Assembly (NCBI GenBank): GCA_018223385.1
Contig: JAGTTR010000008.1
Location: 62,001 to 126,000, forward strand
DNA: 64,000 nucleotides
Direction of reading: 5' to 3'
Origin: Oscillospiraceae bacterium Marseille-Q3528
Lineage (GTDB): Bacteria > Bacillota > Clostridia > Lachnospirales > Lachnospiraceae
Every line of letters starts with the position of its first letter. The first letter of the stretch is position 1. Both the position numbers and the translations under genes were made by a program. This document shows positions 33,219 through 42,425 of this stretch, one piece after another. The notes beneath the pieces are model-generated. The model saw only the letters and a list, made by a program, of their open reading frames with translations, made no database searches and had not been told where the DNA came from.

Positions 33219-35453
33219 CTACTTATTGTAGCAGGTTTGCCTGCGGCTGTCCAGCAGCAGAATCGCTGAAATCCCGCACAGATACAGGAGGATCAGTGCA
33301 CATTCTGCCCGGTAGCGGTTGACTGTCGTGTAGGGGCCGCTGTAGTTGTCGGCCACCAGAAAAATGAGATCCCGGTGCAGGCTTTCACCGTCCACAGCCA
33401 GGTCTGCGTGGGCAATGTAATCGTAGGTGTCGAAATCAAAATAAAGGAATTTCAGCCGGTCAGGCGTCGGTTCCGGGTTTCGGGCGGTGATCTCGATGGT
33501 GTAGGTGGAGGCGCCGGAGGGCGTCACCAGGTCAAAACCAAACCGTTTATAGTATTTGCGGCTGTCCTCTGCACCAAAGTTTTCGCTGGCCAGCACATTG
33601 CCGTCGGCGTCCAGCAGCCGGAACTGGTAAATGTGTTCGTCCAGAAAAGCGTCCGACCATTCTTCTGTATCGTCATAGGCACAGTAAATGCCGATCTCGT
33701 TGAAGGAATGGGCGGTGGTAAACGTCTGGGTCAACGTTTTGTGCTCGGCGGCAATGCCGGTCACTGCGTTTTCGTGATATTCCCGCCCCACAGTGATGAT
33801 GCTGTAATCCGTTTTCGGGACAAAGGTCTGGGTGTAGGTCGGATACTGGCGCACCATGGCATAGATGCAGGGCAGGAGAATGCACACCAGCAGAAATGCC
33901 GCGCACAGAGGCTTCACGGCGCCCAGGGAAAGACCAGTGTCCGTGCTGCCTGATGCAGAGGAAACGAGGCATAACAAGGTATTTATGCCGTGGAATCCCA
34001 GCACGGTCAGAATCAGTGTCAGGCAGATGGTGTACCGGCAGTTGGCCTCCCATAAAATGTAGAAAGCGAAGAAGCCCAGCATGGTGAGCCCGTACAGCCA
34101 GGTGGTGCTGCATTTTCTGCGCAGCAGCTCGCCAAGCAACGCGATGAGTGCCAGAATGTACAGCAGCACTTTGTAAAACTGATAGTAGTACAGCATCAGG
34201 TCGTTTTTGGCACCGAAGAAATATTTCTGCAGCGGGCTGTAGCCCTGCATGCGGCCGGTTTCCAGATAAAGGCCGTCGTGCTCGGAGGACCAGGTGACGG
34301 TGATCTTATCCGTCACAAATTTTAAAATGCCGGAAGCGCCGGAATCTGCCAGTGCCCCCAGACGGAGACGGATCTCTTCCCGGTTGGCCGCGGATTTCTC
34401 TTCTTTGGTGGGAAAGCTGTAGGTGTAGTCCTCATCCGAGGAGGAATAGCCGCCGTCTCCCTGCAGGCCCATCATGAGCCAGTGGGTCACCGGAAAATTA
34501 GCGGCCCGTAAGCGTTCCGGTACGTGGGTGTTGATCAGCGTTTTGCAGCCGCCGAACAACAGCACGAACACAACAACAAAGGTCAGCAAGGGCGCCAGGA
34601 TGGCGTGCTTCGAATCTCTGGAAAAGGTCAGACTGACCAGTGCCCACAGCGCCAGCGCGATCACCGGGATCAGCGTCGTTACCCGGATCTGGAATCCCAC
34701 AGCCAGCAGCACGGCTTCCCCGATGGCGTAGCCGATGCGTTTTTTCCTGCTGTCTGTTTTGCATGCCAGCAGCGGCAGGCAGAAGATACCCATGGTAAAC
34801 GGAATGCTGATGGTGTTGGTGTACACGAAGGGCAAAAACACGTACAGCAGTGGATTGAGCAGGCAGAGGATCGTGAGAACGAGCCGTTTCTGACTGCCGA
34901 AAGTGGCTTTGGCTGCCGCCAGGCAGAACCAGACGCCCAGATCCATGGCAAACATGTTGAGAAACAGCCCTTCCATCCAGTAGGCGGTGAGACCAAACTG
35001 GCGGAAGAACTTAAAATAATAACACAGCAGAATGGTGAAAAAATAATTGTTGCCGTACATTTCAAAATAGCGTCCGGCGGAGCTGATCTGCGGATGCGCC
35101 TGCGCTGACATGGAAATGGCCTCATTCATGACGCTTAGGCTGTCCGCCCAGGGCAGATAGTACCGGAACAGTGTCAGGATCAGAACAAACTGCACCGCCA
35201 TCATCAGAAGAAAGACGGCAAATGTCAGCCGGTCTGCTGTTTTTTCAGACAGGCGCAGCGCCCGGCCCGTCAGTAGTAAAACCGTGCAGCCCAGCACGAA
35301 AGCGGCCCCCAGCAGGATATAGGTCAGATGATGGGTGTTGCCGGAAATGTAATTGTAGTACATGTCCGTGGAAGATTTTACCAGGACAAACGCCATCAAC
35401 AGGATGGTCAGCGCCGTGGTCAGACGCCGGAAAAGCTGTTTGCATATTTCCAT
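33219..35453 (-). CDS. Large polytopic membrane protein, GT-C-like
   Basis: 744 residues on the minus strand from ATG at 35453 (MEICKQLFRRLTT), with GAGG 9 bases upstream; a longer in-frame start at 35513 is less likely. About twelve membrane helices occupy the first 500 residues, including YYLPWADSLSVMNEAI, whose Asp in the first external loop is reminiscent of GT-C glycosyltransferases. The final 200 residues form an extracellular beta-rich domain followed by a last helix. Probably a surface glycan or lipid-linked sugar enzyme; no specific family could be confirmed. Confidence 0.6.
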   Translation of the reverse strand: MEICKQLFRRLTTALTILLMAFVLVKSSTDMYYNYISGNTHHLTYILLGAAFVLGCTVLLLTGRALRLSEKTADRLTFAVFLLMMAVQFVLILTLFRYYLPWADSLSVMNEAISMSAQAHPQISSAGRYFEMYGNNYFFTILLCYYFKFFRQFGLTAYWMEGLFLNMFAMDLGVWFCLAAAKATFGSQKRLVLTILCLLNPLLYVFLPFVYTNTISIPFTMGIFCLPLLACKTDSRKKRIGYAIGEAVLLAVGFQIRVTTLIPVIALALWALVSLTFSRDSKHAILAPLLTFVVVFVLLFGGCKTLINTHVPERLRAANFPVTHWLMMGLQGDGGYSSSDEDYTYSFPTKEEKSAANREEIRLRLGALADSGASGILKFVTDKITVTWSSEHDGLYLETGRMQGYSPLQKYFFGAKNDLMLYYYQFYKVLLYILALIALLGELLRRKCSTTWLYGLTMLGFFAFYILWEANCRYTICLTLILTVLGFHGINTLLCLVSSASGSTDTGLSLGAVKPLCAAFLLVCILLPCIYAMVRQYPTYTQTFVPKTDYSIITVGREYHENAVTGIAAEHKTLTQTFTTAHSFNEIGIYCAYDDTEEWSDAFLDEHIYQFRLLDADGNVLASENFGAEDSRKYYKRFGFDLVTPSGASTYTIEITARNPEPTPDRLKFLYFDFDTYDYIAHADLAVDGESLHRDLIFLVADNYSGPYTTVNRYRAECALILLYLCGISAILLLDSRRQTCYNK

Positions 35454-35655
35454 AGAAGGTATCCTCGTTTTTGTTTTTTTGTGACAATTCAGACAAGCCA
35501 TTCGCAGAATCATGTTTTTGCACGTTATACGGATGTTTTCTGTGCATTTTCTGGCACTCTGGTCATGCCGGTTATTTGTCCGGTTTATCGCACGAACGCT
35601 GTTTTTGATAGTTATGGCTGAACTGTTGATAACAGTATACCAGCCGCCAAAAAAC
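35454..35655. other. Divergent spacer with degenerate repeat remnants
   Basis: No gene seen. It contains GCCATTCGCAGAATC near 35498 and ATGGCTGAACTG near 35615, which resemble the inner and terminal parts of the MITE-like family, so it is probably a decayed copy between divergent genes. Confidence 0.4.
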
Positions 35656-35684
35656 TAGTCAAATACTATGCTTTCGTGTATAAT
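35656..35684 (+). promoter_or_regulatory. Promoter of the OLD-nuclease gene
   Basis: TAGTCA (35656-35661), 17-base spacer, TATAAT (35679-35684), about 180 bases before the start codon. Confidence 0.6.
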
Positions 35685-35696
35685 GTGATGCGTGAA

Positions 35697-35801
35697 GGGA
35701 AAAACAAGCGGCTGCGTCAGCAGACATTTGTTTTTCCCAAGCCATCAACGAAGGTTCCGCCTGCGATAGCAGGCAGCAAAGCGCAACAGCGCGGGGAACC
35801 T
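35697..35801 (+). ncRNA. Structured 5' leader of the OLD-nuclease gene
   Basis: Two elements. First, a hairpin GGGAAAAACAA / TTTGTTTTTCCC (35697-35738). Second, a three-way junction: outer stem AGGTTCC/GGAACCT (35752-35758 with 35795-35801) enclosing GCCTGC-gata-GCAGGC and GCGC-aaca-GCGC. It does not match a T-box or any riboswitch I know. The junction structure is a by-eye prediction. Confidence 0.5.
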
Positions 35802-35869
35802 GAGTTTAATGTAACGAACGCAAAAGAAATCAGAGTTTGAAAAGGAACAACCAAGGGGGAACTTTACGG

Positions 35870-37726
35870 ATGAATATTACGGAGCTGTCGATTCGCAATT
35901 TCAAATCGATCCGGTGTCTGACGATGCACAATATGGAGCAGGCGCTGATCCTTGTGGGAAAGAACAGCACGGGAAAGACGGTGGTGCTGGATGCGATTCT
36001 GGCAGTGACCGGCAATTATGAGATCCAGGACAGCGATTTCGCGCCGGAGGGGCAGAACATCGAGATTTCCATGACGCTGGACATTCCGGAGGAGGAGCTG
36101 CCTACCCTGTGGCAGCGGGGCATTGTGAGCAAATACAAGCGCTATGAGGTGTGGCACCGGGATTTCTGTGCCAAGCTGCCGTCCTACCAGGAGGGACGCC
36201 TTTCCTTTACCTTTGTGGCCGGACGGGATGGCCGGGTGCGTTATGAGGATGGCGTGAAGAAGAACAACGCCTGTATCCCGGCGCTGCTGCCCAAGGTGTA
36301 TTACATCGACCATTCCCGGAAGATCGAGGAGATCCAGCGGGATATTTTCAATATCCAGGGCGGGCAGGAGCTGAAAGCGCTGCGGGAAAACCGGTGCATG
36401 TTCGACCGCGCCAAGGCCTGTGACAACTGCTTTGACTGTATGGGGGTCATTGAAAAGAAGACACCGGCCCAGCTGTCCATCCAGGAGGCAGAGAAGTTGC
36501 TGGACTACAAGCTTTTTCACCTGAACATGGATTCTTTCATGGAAAAATTAAACCAGTATTTCCGGGAAAACAGTTCCCGCCCGGGCGAACTGCTGCTGCA
36601 TAAGGATATGCGGGTGAGCGAAGCTTTTTCCATGAATACGGTGCTCTATAACCCGGAGCAGAAACGGGTATTTTCCATGGATCAGCTCAGTGAGGGCATG
36701 CGCAGCATGTACCTTTTGTCACTGCTGGAGGCCTACGCCCAGGAGCCCACCAGTCTGCCGTCCATTATCCTCATGGAGGATCCGGAGATTTTCCTTCATC
36801 CGAAAATGCAGAAGACGGCGGGGGAGGTGCTGTATCGGTTATCTCGGAAAAATCAGATCATTTTCTGTACCCATTCGCCCACGATGATTTTTAACTTTAA
36901 TTCCCGGCAGATCAAGCAGATCCGGCTGGATGAGGACGGCTACACGGTGGCGGACGAGAATCCCGATATCGACGAGGTGCTGGATAATCTGGGCTATTCG
37001 GCCAACGACCTGATGAACGTCAGCTTTGTTTTTATCGTGGAGGGCAAGCAGGACAGCAGCCGTCTGCCCCTGCTTCTGGAAAAATATTACGCTGAGATTT
37101 ACACCGGGGACGACAAGCTGCGGCGCATCGCCATCATCCCCACCAACAGCTGCACGAACATTCGCACCTACGCGAACCTGAAATACATCAACAAGCTGTA
37201 CCTGAAAGACCAGTTTCTCATGATCCGGGACTCCGACGGGAAAGACCGGGAGGGGCTGGTGCGGCAGCTCTGCGGCTATTACAAAGACAGGGAGCGGCAG
37301 GATCGGGGCAACCTTCCCCGGGTGCAGCCCCGCAACGTGCTGGTGCTGAAATACTATTCCTTTGAAAATTATTTTCTCGATCCGAAGGTCATGGCGAAGA
37401 TCGGCGTGGTGAAATCGGAGGAGGATTTTTACCGGATTCTCTATGGAAAATTCCGGGAATATCTGAATAAGCTCACCAGCGTCAAGCATATGGAAAAAGT
37501 CACCGGCGTGCGCATCCGCTCCGAGGCCGATGTGAAAGCCCACATGGAGGAAATCCGCACTTACGTCCGGGGGCACAATCTGTATGATATTTTTTACGGG
37601 CGGTATAAAGGGGCGAAAGAAGAGGAGATCCTGCGGCAGTACATCGACGAGGCACCCCGGGAGACCTTTGCGGACATTTTGGAAGCCATCGACCGATTCG
37701 TCTATTTTGAAAACCGGAAACAGTAA
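35870..37726 (+). CDS. OLD-family ATP-dependent nuclease (AAA + TOPRIM)
   Basis: 618 residues from ATG 35870. ABC/SMC-type ATPase domain split around an insert: Walker A GKNSTGKT (30-37), signature-like QLSEGMRSMYLLS and Walker B SIILMEDPEIFLHP. The C-terminal TOPRIM domain has VEGKQD (Glu391) and DSD (454-456). Between Walker A and B is a Cys cluster, C176-x7-C184-x2-C187-x2-C190, which could bind zinc or an Fe-S cluster. OLD proteins are nucleases, several of them in phage defence (for example GajA with a UvrD-like partner), but no helicase or other partner gene is adjacent here. It has its own promoter and a structured leader. Confidence 0.8.
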   Translation: MNITELSIRNFKSIRCLTMHNMEQALILVGKNSTGKTVVLDAILAVTGNYEIQDSDFAPEGQNIEISMTLDIPEEELPTLWQRGIVSKYKRYEVWHRDFCAKLPSYQEGRLSFTFVAGRDGRVRYEDGVKKNNACIPALLPKVYYIDHSRKIEEIQRDIFNIQGGQELKALRENRCMFDRAKACDNCFDCMGVIEKKTPAQLSIQEAEKLLDYKLFHLNMDSFMEKLNQYFRENSSRPGELLLHKDMRVSEAFSMNTVLYNPEQKRVFSMDQLSEGMRSMYLLSLLEAYAQEPTSLPSIILMEDPEIFLHPKMQKTAGEVLYRLSRKNQIIFCTHSPTMIFNFNSRQIKQIRLDEDGYTVADENPDIDEVLDNLGYSANDLMNVSFVFIVEGKQDSSRLPLLLEKYYAEIYTGDDKLRRIAIIPTNSCTNIRTYANLKYINKLYLKDQFLMIRDSDGKDREGLVRQLCGYYKDRERQDRGNLPRVQPRNVLVLKYYSFENYFLDPKVMAKIGVVKSEEDFYRILYGKFREYLNKLTSVKHMEKVTGVRIRSEADVKAHMEEIRTYVRGHNLYDIFYGRYKGAKEEEILRQYIDEAPRETFADILEAIDRFVYFENRKQ

Positions 37727-37738
37727 AAAAGAAGTCGT

Positions 37739-37809
37739 ACAGTTCACCCACGCCCTTTGCAGATTCATGCGAACCAATCTACATACGAGCATGAAAAATG
37801 AAAGTTGCA
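37739..37809 (-). repeat. Degenerate MITE-like fragment
   Basis: CAGTTCACCCACGCCCTTTGCAG followed by CATACGAGCATGAAAAATG resembles the termini and central palindrome of the repeat family, abutting copy B. Confidence 0.5.
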
Positions 37810-37965
37810 CCGTTCACGAGCGCCATTCGCAAAACCGCATCTGCGATGCTTTCCGCTGCGCTGCAGCTTATTTTTGCTCATTACATGGCGCTCCCTTCGC
37901 AGATTCATGAAGACAAATTTTTATGCGAGCATAAAATTTGCCCACAAGCATCTGCGAGTGAACTG
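37810..37965 (-). repeat. MITE-like intergenic repeat, copy B (about 156 bp)
   Basis: Reverse complement of copy A in layout: terminus GAGTGAACTG at 37956-37965, AT-rich palindrome ACAAATTTTTATGC / GCATAAAATTTG, GCTGC-GCTGCAGC stem, GCATCTGCGATGC stem, terminus CCGTTCACGAGCGCC at 37810. Nearly the same length as copy A. Confidence 0.75.
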
Positions 37966-37981
37966 TGACTAAAAATTGTTC

Positions 37982-38010
37982 TTGACATTTAGCGGGAAAA
38001 GAAGTATTGT
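37982..38010 (+). promoter_or_regulatory. Promoter of the T-box leader
   Basis: TTGACA (37982-37987), 17-base spacer, TATTGT (38005-38010), directly upstream of the leader. Confidence 0.7.
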
Positions 38011-38016
38011 AGATTC

Positions 38017-38330
38017 AACAGAATGAAGCAGAAACCGAAGAGAGAGAGTAGTAGGTCAGTGCATGAAGGTTCAGAGAGCCGCCGGTGGTGTGAGTGCGGT
38101 ACGGATTCCTGATTGAATGGACTCTTGAGGACAGCCCGAAATCATTCTTCCTGTTTGATTATCAGGAGAAGAGAAGGAAGAAGACAGTAGGCGCTGGCGG
38201 GAACCGAACCCGTTATCAATCAGGCATGTATGGTTGTACATGAAGCGAGTGGACGAACGTCAATTTGAGTGGTACCGCGATAATAAGAACTTATTACCGC
38301 CTCAGAATATTATTTCTGAGGCGGTTTTTT
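38017..38330 (+). promoter_or_regulatory. Tryptophan-specific T-box riboswitch
   Basis: Leader RNA with T-box hallmarks: AGAGAGAGTAG, AGAGAGCCGCCGG with GGTGTGAG in stem I, GAATGGACTCTTGAG (specifier loop), and the T-box core TGAGTGGTACCGCG (38266-38279). In GAA-TGG-A-CTC the specifier triplet is TGG (38118-38120), the only Trp codon. The 3' end is a strong terminator, CCGCCTCAGAA / TTCTGAGGCGG plus six T (38297-38330). Uncharged tRNA-Trp should let transcription continue into the ABC transporter genes. Confidence 0.9.
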
Positions 38331-38407
38331 GTTGCACCAGTGTTCCAAGATCTGCATTCGCCTGTGCTTGCACAGCGGCGGATGTCAGCCTTTGGAACAC
38401 GCCCCGA

Positions 38408-38450
38408 CATGAGCATAAAAGTGGAGCGTCAGCTTCACGATATGTGAATT
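38408..38450 (+). repeat. Short hairpin repeat before the binding-protein gene (copy 1)
   Basis: CATGAGCATAAAAGTGGAGCG, continuing TCAGCTTCACGATATGTGAA. About 38 bases match 45582-45620 with few differences; GTGGAGCGTCAGCTTCAC folds on itself. Both copies lie upstream of an ABC binding-lipoprotein gene. Confidence 0.6.
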
Positions 38451-38541
38451 CATCCACCTCGCAATCAACATCGGAATCTTGATCTTTCATCTGTGACAGT
38501 AAACGGGCAATGACCCCACAGCAGAAAAGGAGAAGATGATT

Positions 38542-39627
38542 ATGAAAAAGAAAGTAGTAGCAGTCGTACTGGCAGCAGCAATGACAACAGCCCTTAGCGC
38601 ATGCGGAAGCAGCGACAACACCCAGCAGAGCGCTTCCACAGACAGCGCAGCAGAGGAGACAACAGATGCGGCAGCGGCAGAGGATACCGCAGCTGACAGC
38701 ACAGACGGCGATTCTTATACCATCGGCATTTCCCAGTTTGCCATGCACGGTTCCCTGGACAACTGCCGGGAAGGCTTCCTGGAGGGCCTGAAGGAAGAGG
38801 GCATCGAGGAAGGCAAGAACCTGACTGTAGATTATAAGAACGCAGAGGCAGCCATGGATGTGGCAAACCAGATCGCCCAGGGCTTTGTATCAGACGGCGT
38901 GGATCTGATCTGTGCCATTGCAACACCCAGTGCCCAGAGCGCATACAACGCAGCCATGAACGCTGATATCCCGGTGATCTACACCGCCATCACCGATCCG
39001 GTGGCAGCGGAGCTGGCCAAAGAGGATAAGTCTTCTGTTGGCAATGTGACCGGAACCAGCGATAAGCTGCCGGTAGAGAAGCAGCTGGAAATGATCCGTG
39101 AGATTTTACCGGATGCCAAGACCATTGGTATCATGTACACCACCAGCGAGGCAAATTCCGAGTCCACCATCGCAGAGTATGAGGCAGCAGTGGAAAAATA
39201 CGGCTTCACCCTGGAGACCGTTGGCATTTCCACCATTTCCGATGTGCCCACCGCAGCAGACACCCTGATTTCCAAGGTTGACTGCCTGAACAACCTGACA
39301 GACAACACCGTCGTACAGGCACTGCCCACCATCCTGGAGAAAGCCAATGCCAAGGGCATCCCGGTATTTGGAAGCGAGATCGAGCAGGTAAAGATCGGCT
39401 GCCTGGCTGCAGAGGGTCTGGACTATGTAGAGCTTGGAAAAACCACCGGCAAGATGGCAGCAAAAGTGTTAAAGGGCGAGGCAAAGGCATCTGATATCCC
39501 TTACGAGATGATCGAGGACAGCAGCCTGTACCTGAACACCAAAGTGGCTGAAAACCTGAATCTGGAAGTACCGCAGGCAGCTGTTGACCGTGCAGTAGAG
39601 ACTTTCACAGAAATTTCCGCAGAATAA
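38542..39627 (+). CDS. trpX: ABC substrate-binding lipoprotein, probably tryptophan
   Basis: 361 residues from ATG 38542, with AAGGAGAAG just upstream; an ATG two codons earlier is too close to that site. Lipoprotein signal with lipobox LSAC, then a Ser/Ala/Glu/Thr-rich linker. The fold is the ABC_sub_bind family (IGISQFAMHGSLDNCREGFLEGLKEEG, VDLICAIATPSAQSAYNA, GIMYTTSEANSE), the family of streptococcal and clostridial TrpX. The substrate is inferred from the upstream T-box with a TGG specifier; the permease and ATPase follow directly. Confidence 0.85.
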   Translation: MKKKVVAVVLAAAMTTALSACGSSDNTQQSASTDSAAEETTDAAAAEDTAADSTDGDSYTIGISQFAMHGSLDNCREGFLEGLKEEGIEEGKNLTVDYKNAEAAMDVANQIAQGFVSDGVDLICAIATPSAQSAYNAAMNADIPVIYTAITDPVAAELAKEDKSSVGNVTGTSDKLPVEKQLEMIREILPDAKTIGIMYTTSEANSESTIAEYEAAVEKYGFTLETVGISTISDVPTAADTLISKVDCLNNLTDNTVVQALPTILEKANAKGIPVFGSEIEQVKIGCLAAEGLDYVELGKTTGKMAAKVLKGEAKASDIPYEMIEDSSLYLNTKVAENLNLEVPQAAVDRAVETFTEISAE

Positions 39628-39666
39628 AGGGCGGACACTCTCTTCGGAGGGCGAAAGGAGAACAAC

Positions 39667-40548
39667 ATGACTTTGTTTATCGGCATATTGGAACAGGGCT
39701 TCATTTACGGCATTATGGCGCTGGGAGCCTACATTACCTACAAAATACTGGATTTTCCGGATCTGACGGTGGACGGCAGCTTCCCCCTGGGGGCAGCGGT
39801 GACAGTGGCACTCATCAGCCGGGGCGTAAATCCGTACCTTACATTCCCTATTGCGGCGCTCTGCGGCGCCCTGGCGGGGATGTGCACCGGTCTGATCCAC
39901 GTAAAGGGCAAGGTGAGAGATCTTCTGTCCGGCATCATCATGATGACCGCCCTTTACACCATCAATTACCGGATCGCAGGCAAATCCAATGTGCCGATGT
40001 TCAGTATGAAAACGGCATTTGACAATGATTTCATCAACAGCCTTCCGGCAGGTCTGACGCCGGTGCGCTCCCTACTCGTGATCCTCATCGTGTCCCTGGC
40101 ATGTAAGTTTCTTCTGGACGCTTACCTGTGCACCCGCTCCGGATTTCTGCTGCGGGCCGTGGGTGACAACGATATGCTGGTCACCTCTCTGGCAAAAAAT
40201 AACGGCACGGTGAAAATCATCGGTCTGGCCATCGCCAACGGTCTGGTGGCACTGGGCGGCAGCGTGATGTGCCAGCAGCAGCGGTTTTTTGATCTGTCCA
40301 TGGGCACGGGTACTGTGGTCATCTGTCTGGCCAGTGTTATCATTGGCACCAGCGTTTTTAAAAATGTGACCTTTTTAAAACCTACCACAGCGGTGCTTCT
40401 GGGCTCCATTTTTTACAAAGCGTGCGTTGCCATCGCCATGAACGTGGGCTTCCAGGCAACGGATATGAAACTCATTATGGCAGTGCTGTTCCTGGTGATT
40501 TTGATCGTGAACAGAGACCGGAAAAGGAAGGTGAAGGGCCATGCTTGA
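39667..40548 (+). CDS. trpY: ABC transporter permease, probably tryptophan
   Basis: 293 residues from ATG 39667. Polytopic inner-membrane permease of the branched-chain amino acid permease type (BPD_transp_2), with about eight to nine helices and features such as LTVDGSFPLGAAVTV and GLAIANGLVALGGSVMCQQQ near the coupling region. It overlaps the ATPase gene by 8 bases. Behind the Trp T-box, it should form the membrane channel of the tryptophan importer. Confidence 0.86.
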   Translation: MTLFIGILEQGFIYGIMALGAYITYKILDFPDLTVDGSFPLGAAVTVALISRGVNPYLTFPIAALCGALAGMCTGLIHVKGKVRDLLSGIIMMTALYTINYRIAGKSNVPMFSMKTAFDNDFINSLPAGLTPVRSLLVILIVSLACKFLLDAYLCTRSGFLLRAVGDNDMLVTSLAKNNGTVKIIGLAIANGLVALGGSVMCQQQRFFDLSMGTGTVVICLASVIIGTSVFKNVTFLKPTTAVLLGSIFYKACVAIAMNVGFQATDMKLIMAVLFLVILIVNRDRKRKVKGHA

Positions 40549-41314
40549 ACTGCAGCACATTGATAAATATTACAACCCGGGCACAGTCAATGAAATGTGC
40601 CTGTTCAAAGATTTTTCCCTGACGGTGCAGGACGGCGAGTTCGTCTCCATCGTGGGCAGCAACGGCTCCGGCAAAACCTCCCTGCTGAACATCATCTGCG
40701 GCAGTATTCCGGTGGATGCCGGGAAGATCATCATGCATGGCACGGATATCACCAACATGAGCGAGTACCGCCGTCATGAAAATATCGGCCGCGTGTTCCA
40801 GAACCCGTCCGCAGGCACCAGCCCGGGCATGACCATTCTGGAAAACATGTCCCTGGCGGACAATAAAGGCAAGAGCTACAACCTGGGCCGGGGTATCAAC
40901 AAAAAACGCATTCCTTTTTATAAGGAAGAACTGGCGCAGCTGGGGCTGGGACTGGAAGATAAACTGGATGTGCAGGTGGGAGCGCTCTCCGGCGGACAGC
41001 GGCAGGCCATCGCCCTGCTCATGGCGACCATGACACCCATCGAATTTCTGATCCTGGATGAGCACACGGCGGCACTGGACCCGAAAACCGCGGACATCAT
41101 CATGCGTCTCACCGATAAAGTGGTGAAGGAAAAGAAGCTCACCACCATGATGGTCACCCACAATCTGCGCTATGCCGTGGAATACGGCAACCGGCTGGTG
41201 ATGATGCATGAAGGACATGCGGTCATCGACGCGGCAGGGGAAGCGAAAGCAAAGCTTTCCGTGGACGATGTGCTGGATGAATTTAACCAGATCAGCATTG
41301 AATGTGGAAACTGA
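40541..41314 (+). CDS. trpZ: ABC transporter ATP-binding protein, probably tryptophan
   Basis: 257 residues. Walker A GSNGSGKTS, ABC signature LSGGQRQAIALL, Walker B EFLILDEHTAALDPK (Walker B acidic residue Asp, then Glu-His), and H-loop VTHNL. Powers the permease encoded just upstream, and the overlap with it suggests coupled translation. The gene is followed by a terminator at 41364-41403, closing the three-gene operon. Confidence 0.9.
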   Translation: MLELQHIDKYYNPGTVNEMCLFKDFSLTVQDGEFVSIVGSNGSGKTSLLNIICGSIPVDAGKIIMHGTDITNMSEYRRHENIGRVFQNPSAGTSPGMTILENMSLADNKGKSYNLGRGINKKRIPFYKEELAQLGLGLEDKLDVQVGALSGGQRQAIALLMATMTPIEFLILDEHTAALDPKTADIIMRLTDKVVKEKKLTTMMVTHNLRYAVEYGNRLVMMHEGHAVIDAAGEAKAKLSVDDVLDEFNQISIECGN

Positions 41315-41363
41315 TCCCAAACCGAAAAAAACAGCGGAAATATGATATAAAAAAGGGAACATG

Positions 41364-41403
41364 CGCCCGGCCGGGATGAAAAATTCTGTCCGGGCGTTTC
41401 TTT
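41364..41403 (+). terminator. Rho-independent terminator after trpZ
   Basis: CGCCCGG (41364) pairs with CCGGGCG (41390-41396), followed by TTTCTTT. Confidence 0.75.
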
Positions 41404-41437
41404 GGGTGCTTCTTTAATACAATAAAGTGCTATTCCG

Positions 41438-41467
41438 TTGACAATAAAGTAGAATGTACGGTATAAT
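41438..41467 (+). promoter_or_regulatory. Promoter of the opp operon
   Basis: TTGACA (41438-41443), 18-base spacer, TATAAT (41462-41467), 40 bases before oppB. Confidence 0.75.
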
Positions 41468-41507
41468 AATACTTTATAAATGGTAAATTTCAGGAGGAAT
41501 ACAAGTT

Positions 41508-42425
41508 ATGGTTCGTTATTTTGCAAAACGGCTGGGTATGATGTTTATCGCCCTGTTTTTGATACTCCTGCTTACTTTTACACTGATGCACTCCATTCCG
41601 GGCGGCCCCTTTACCAGCGACCGCAAGGTGAGTGAAGAGGTGGAAGCGGCGCTGAATGAGAAGTATCATTTGGATCGACCGCTGCCGGAACAGTTTCTGG
41701 AATATGTGAGCGGAATTCTGCACGGGGATCTGGGCCCCTCTTACCGGTACACCGGCAAGCAGGTCAATGATTTTATCGCCAACGGTTTCCCGGTGTCTGC
41801 CAAGCTGGGCTTTATCACCATCATTTTCGTGCTGCTGGCGGCGATCCCCATGGGCATCCTGGCCGCGGTGAAGAACGGCAAATGGCAGGACATGATCGTG
41901 ATGGCGGTGGCCACCATCGGGGTGACGATCCCGTCCTTTGTCATTGCGTCCGGCCTTATTTACATATTTGCATTCAAGTTTAATTTCCTGCCAAGCTTCG
42001 GCGTGGAGAGCTGGAAGGGCTATATTCTGCCGGTGATCGCCCTGGGCGGCTACTCGGTGAGCTACATGGCAAGACTCATGCGCTCCAGCCTGTTGGAGGT
42101 CATGGGACAGGATTATATCCGGACAGCCCGGGCCAAGGGATTGAGTGAGACGAAGGTCATTCTCAAGCATGCTATGCGAAATGCCCTGATTCCGGTCATT
42201 ACCGTGCTGGGCCCCACCATCGCCAACCTGCTGACGGGCAGTTTTGTGGTGGAGAAGATTTTCGCCATTCCGGGACTGGGCGTACATTTTGTCAACAGTG
42301 TTTCCCAGCGGGATTATACGACGATCATGGGCGTGACGATTTTCTATGCCAGCTTTTTGATGGCAATGATCTTCCTGGTAGATATTTTCTACTGCCTCAT
42401 CGACCCGAGAATCAAATATGAATAG
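41508..42425 (+). CDS. oppB: Oligopeptide ABC transporter permease OppB
   Basis: 305 residues from ATG 41508, with AGGAGG upstream. Six-helix permease with the N-terminal FAKRLGMMFIALFLILLLTF signature, the HSIPGGPF loop and the EAA-type motif DYIRTARAKGLSETKVILKHAMRNALIP. Forms the heterodimeric channel with OppC for peptide uptake. First gene of oppBCDF; overlaps oppC by 8 bases. Confidence 0.93.
   Translation: MVRYFAKRLGMMFIALFLILLLTFTLMHSIPGGPFTSDRKVSEEVEAALNEKYHLDRPLPEQFLEYVSGILHGDLGPSYRYTGKQVNDFIANGFPVSAKLGFITIIFVLLAAIPMGILAAVKNGKWQDMIVMAVATIGVTIPSFVIASGLIYIFAFKFNFLPSFGVESWKGYILPVIALGGYSVSYMARLMRSSLLEVMGQDYIRTARAKGLSETKVILKHAMRNALIPVITVLGPTIANLLTGSFVVEKIFAIPGLGVHFVNSVSQRDYTTIMGVTIFYASFLMAMIFLVDIFYCLIDPRIKYE

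Noticed and set aside
35870..37726. Gabija-type defence system
   Set aside because: Only the GajA-like OLD nuclease is present; neither neighbour encodes a UvrD-like helicase, and the downstream region is a repeat followed by a T-box.
38234..38482. Short plus-strand frame across the T-box end and the following spacer
   Set aside because: It runs through the T-box core and terminator, has no family likeness, and is explained by the RNA element.
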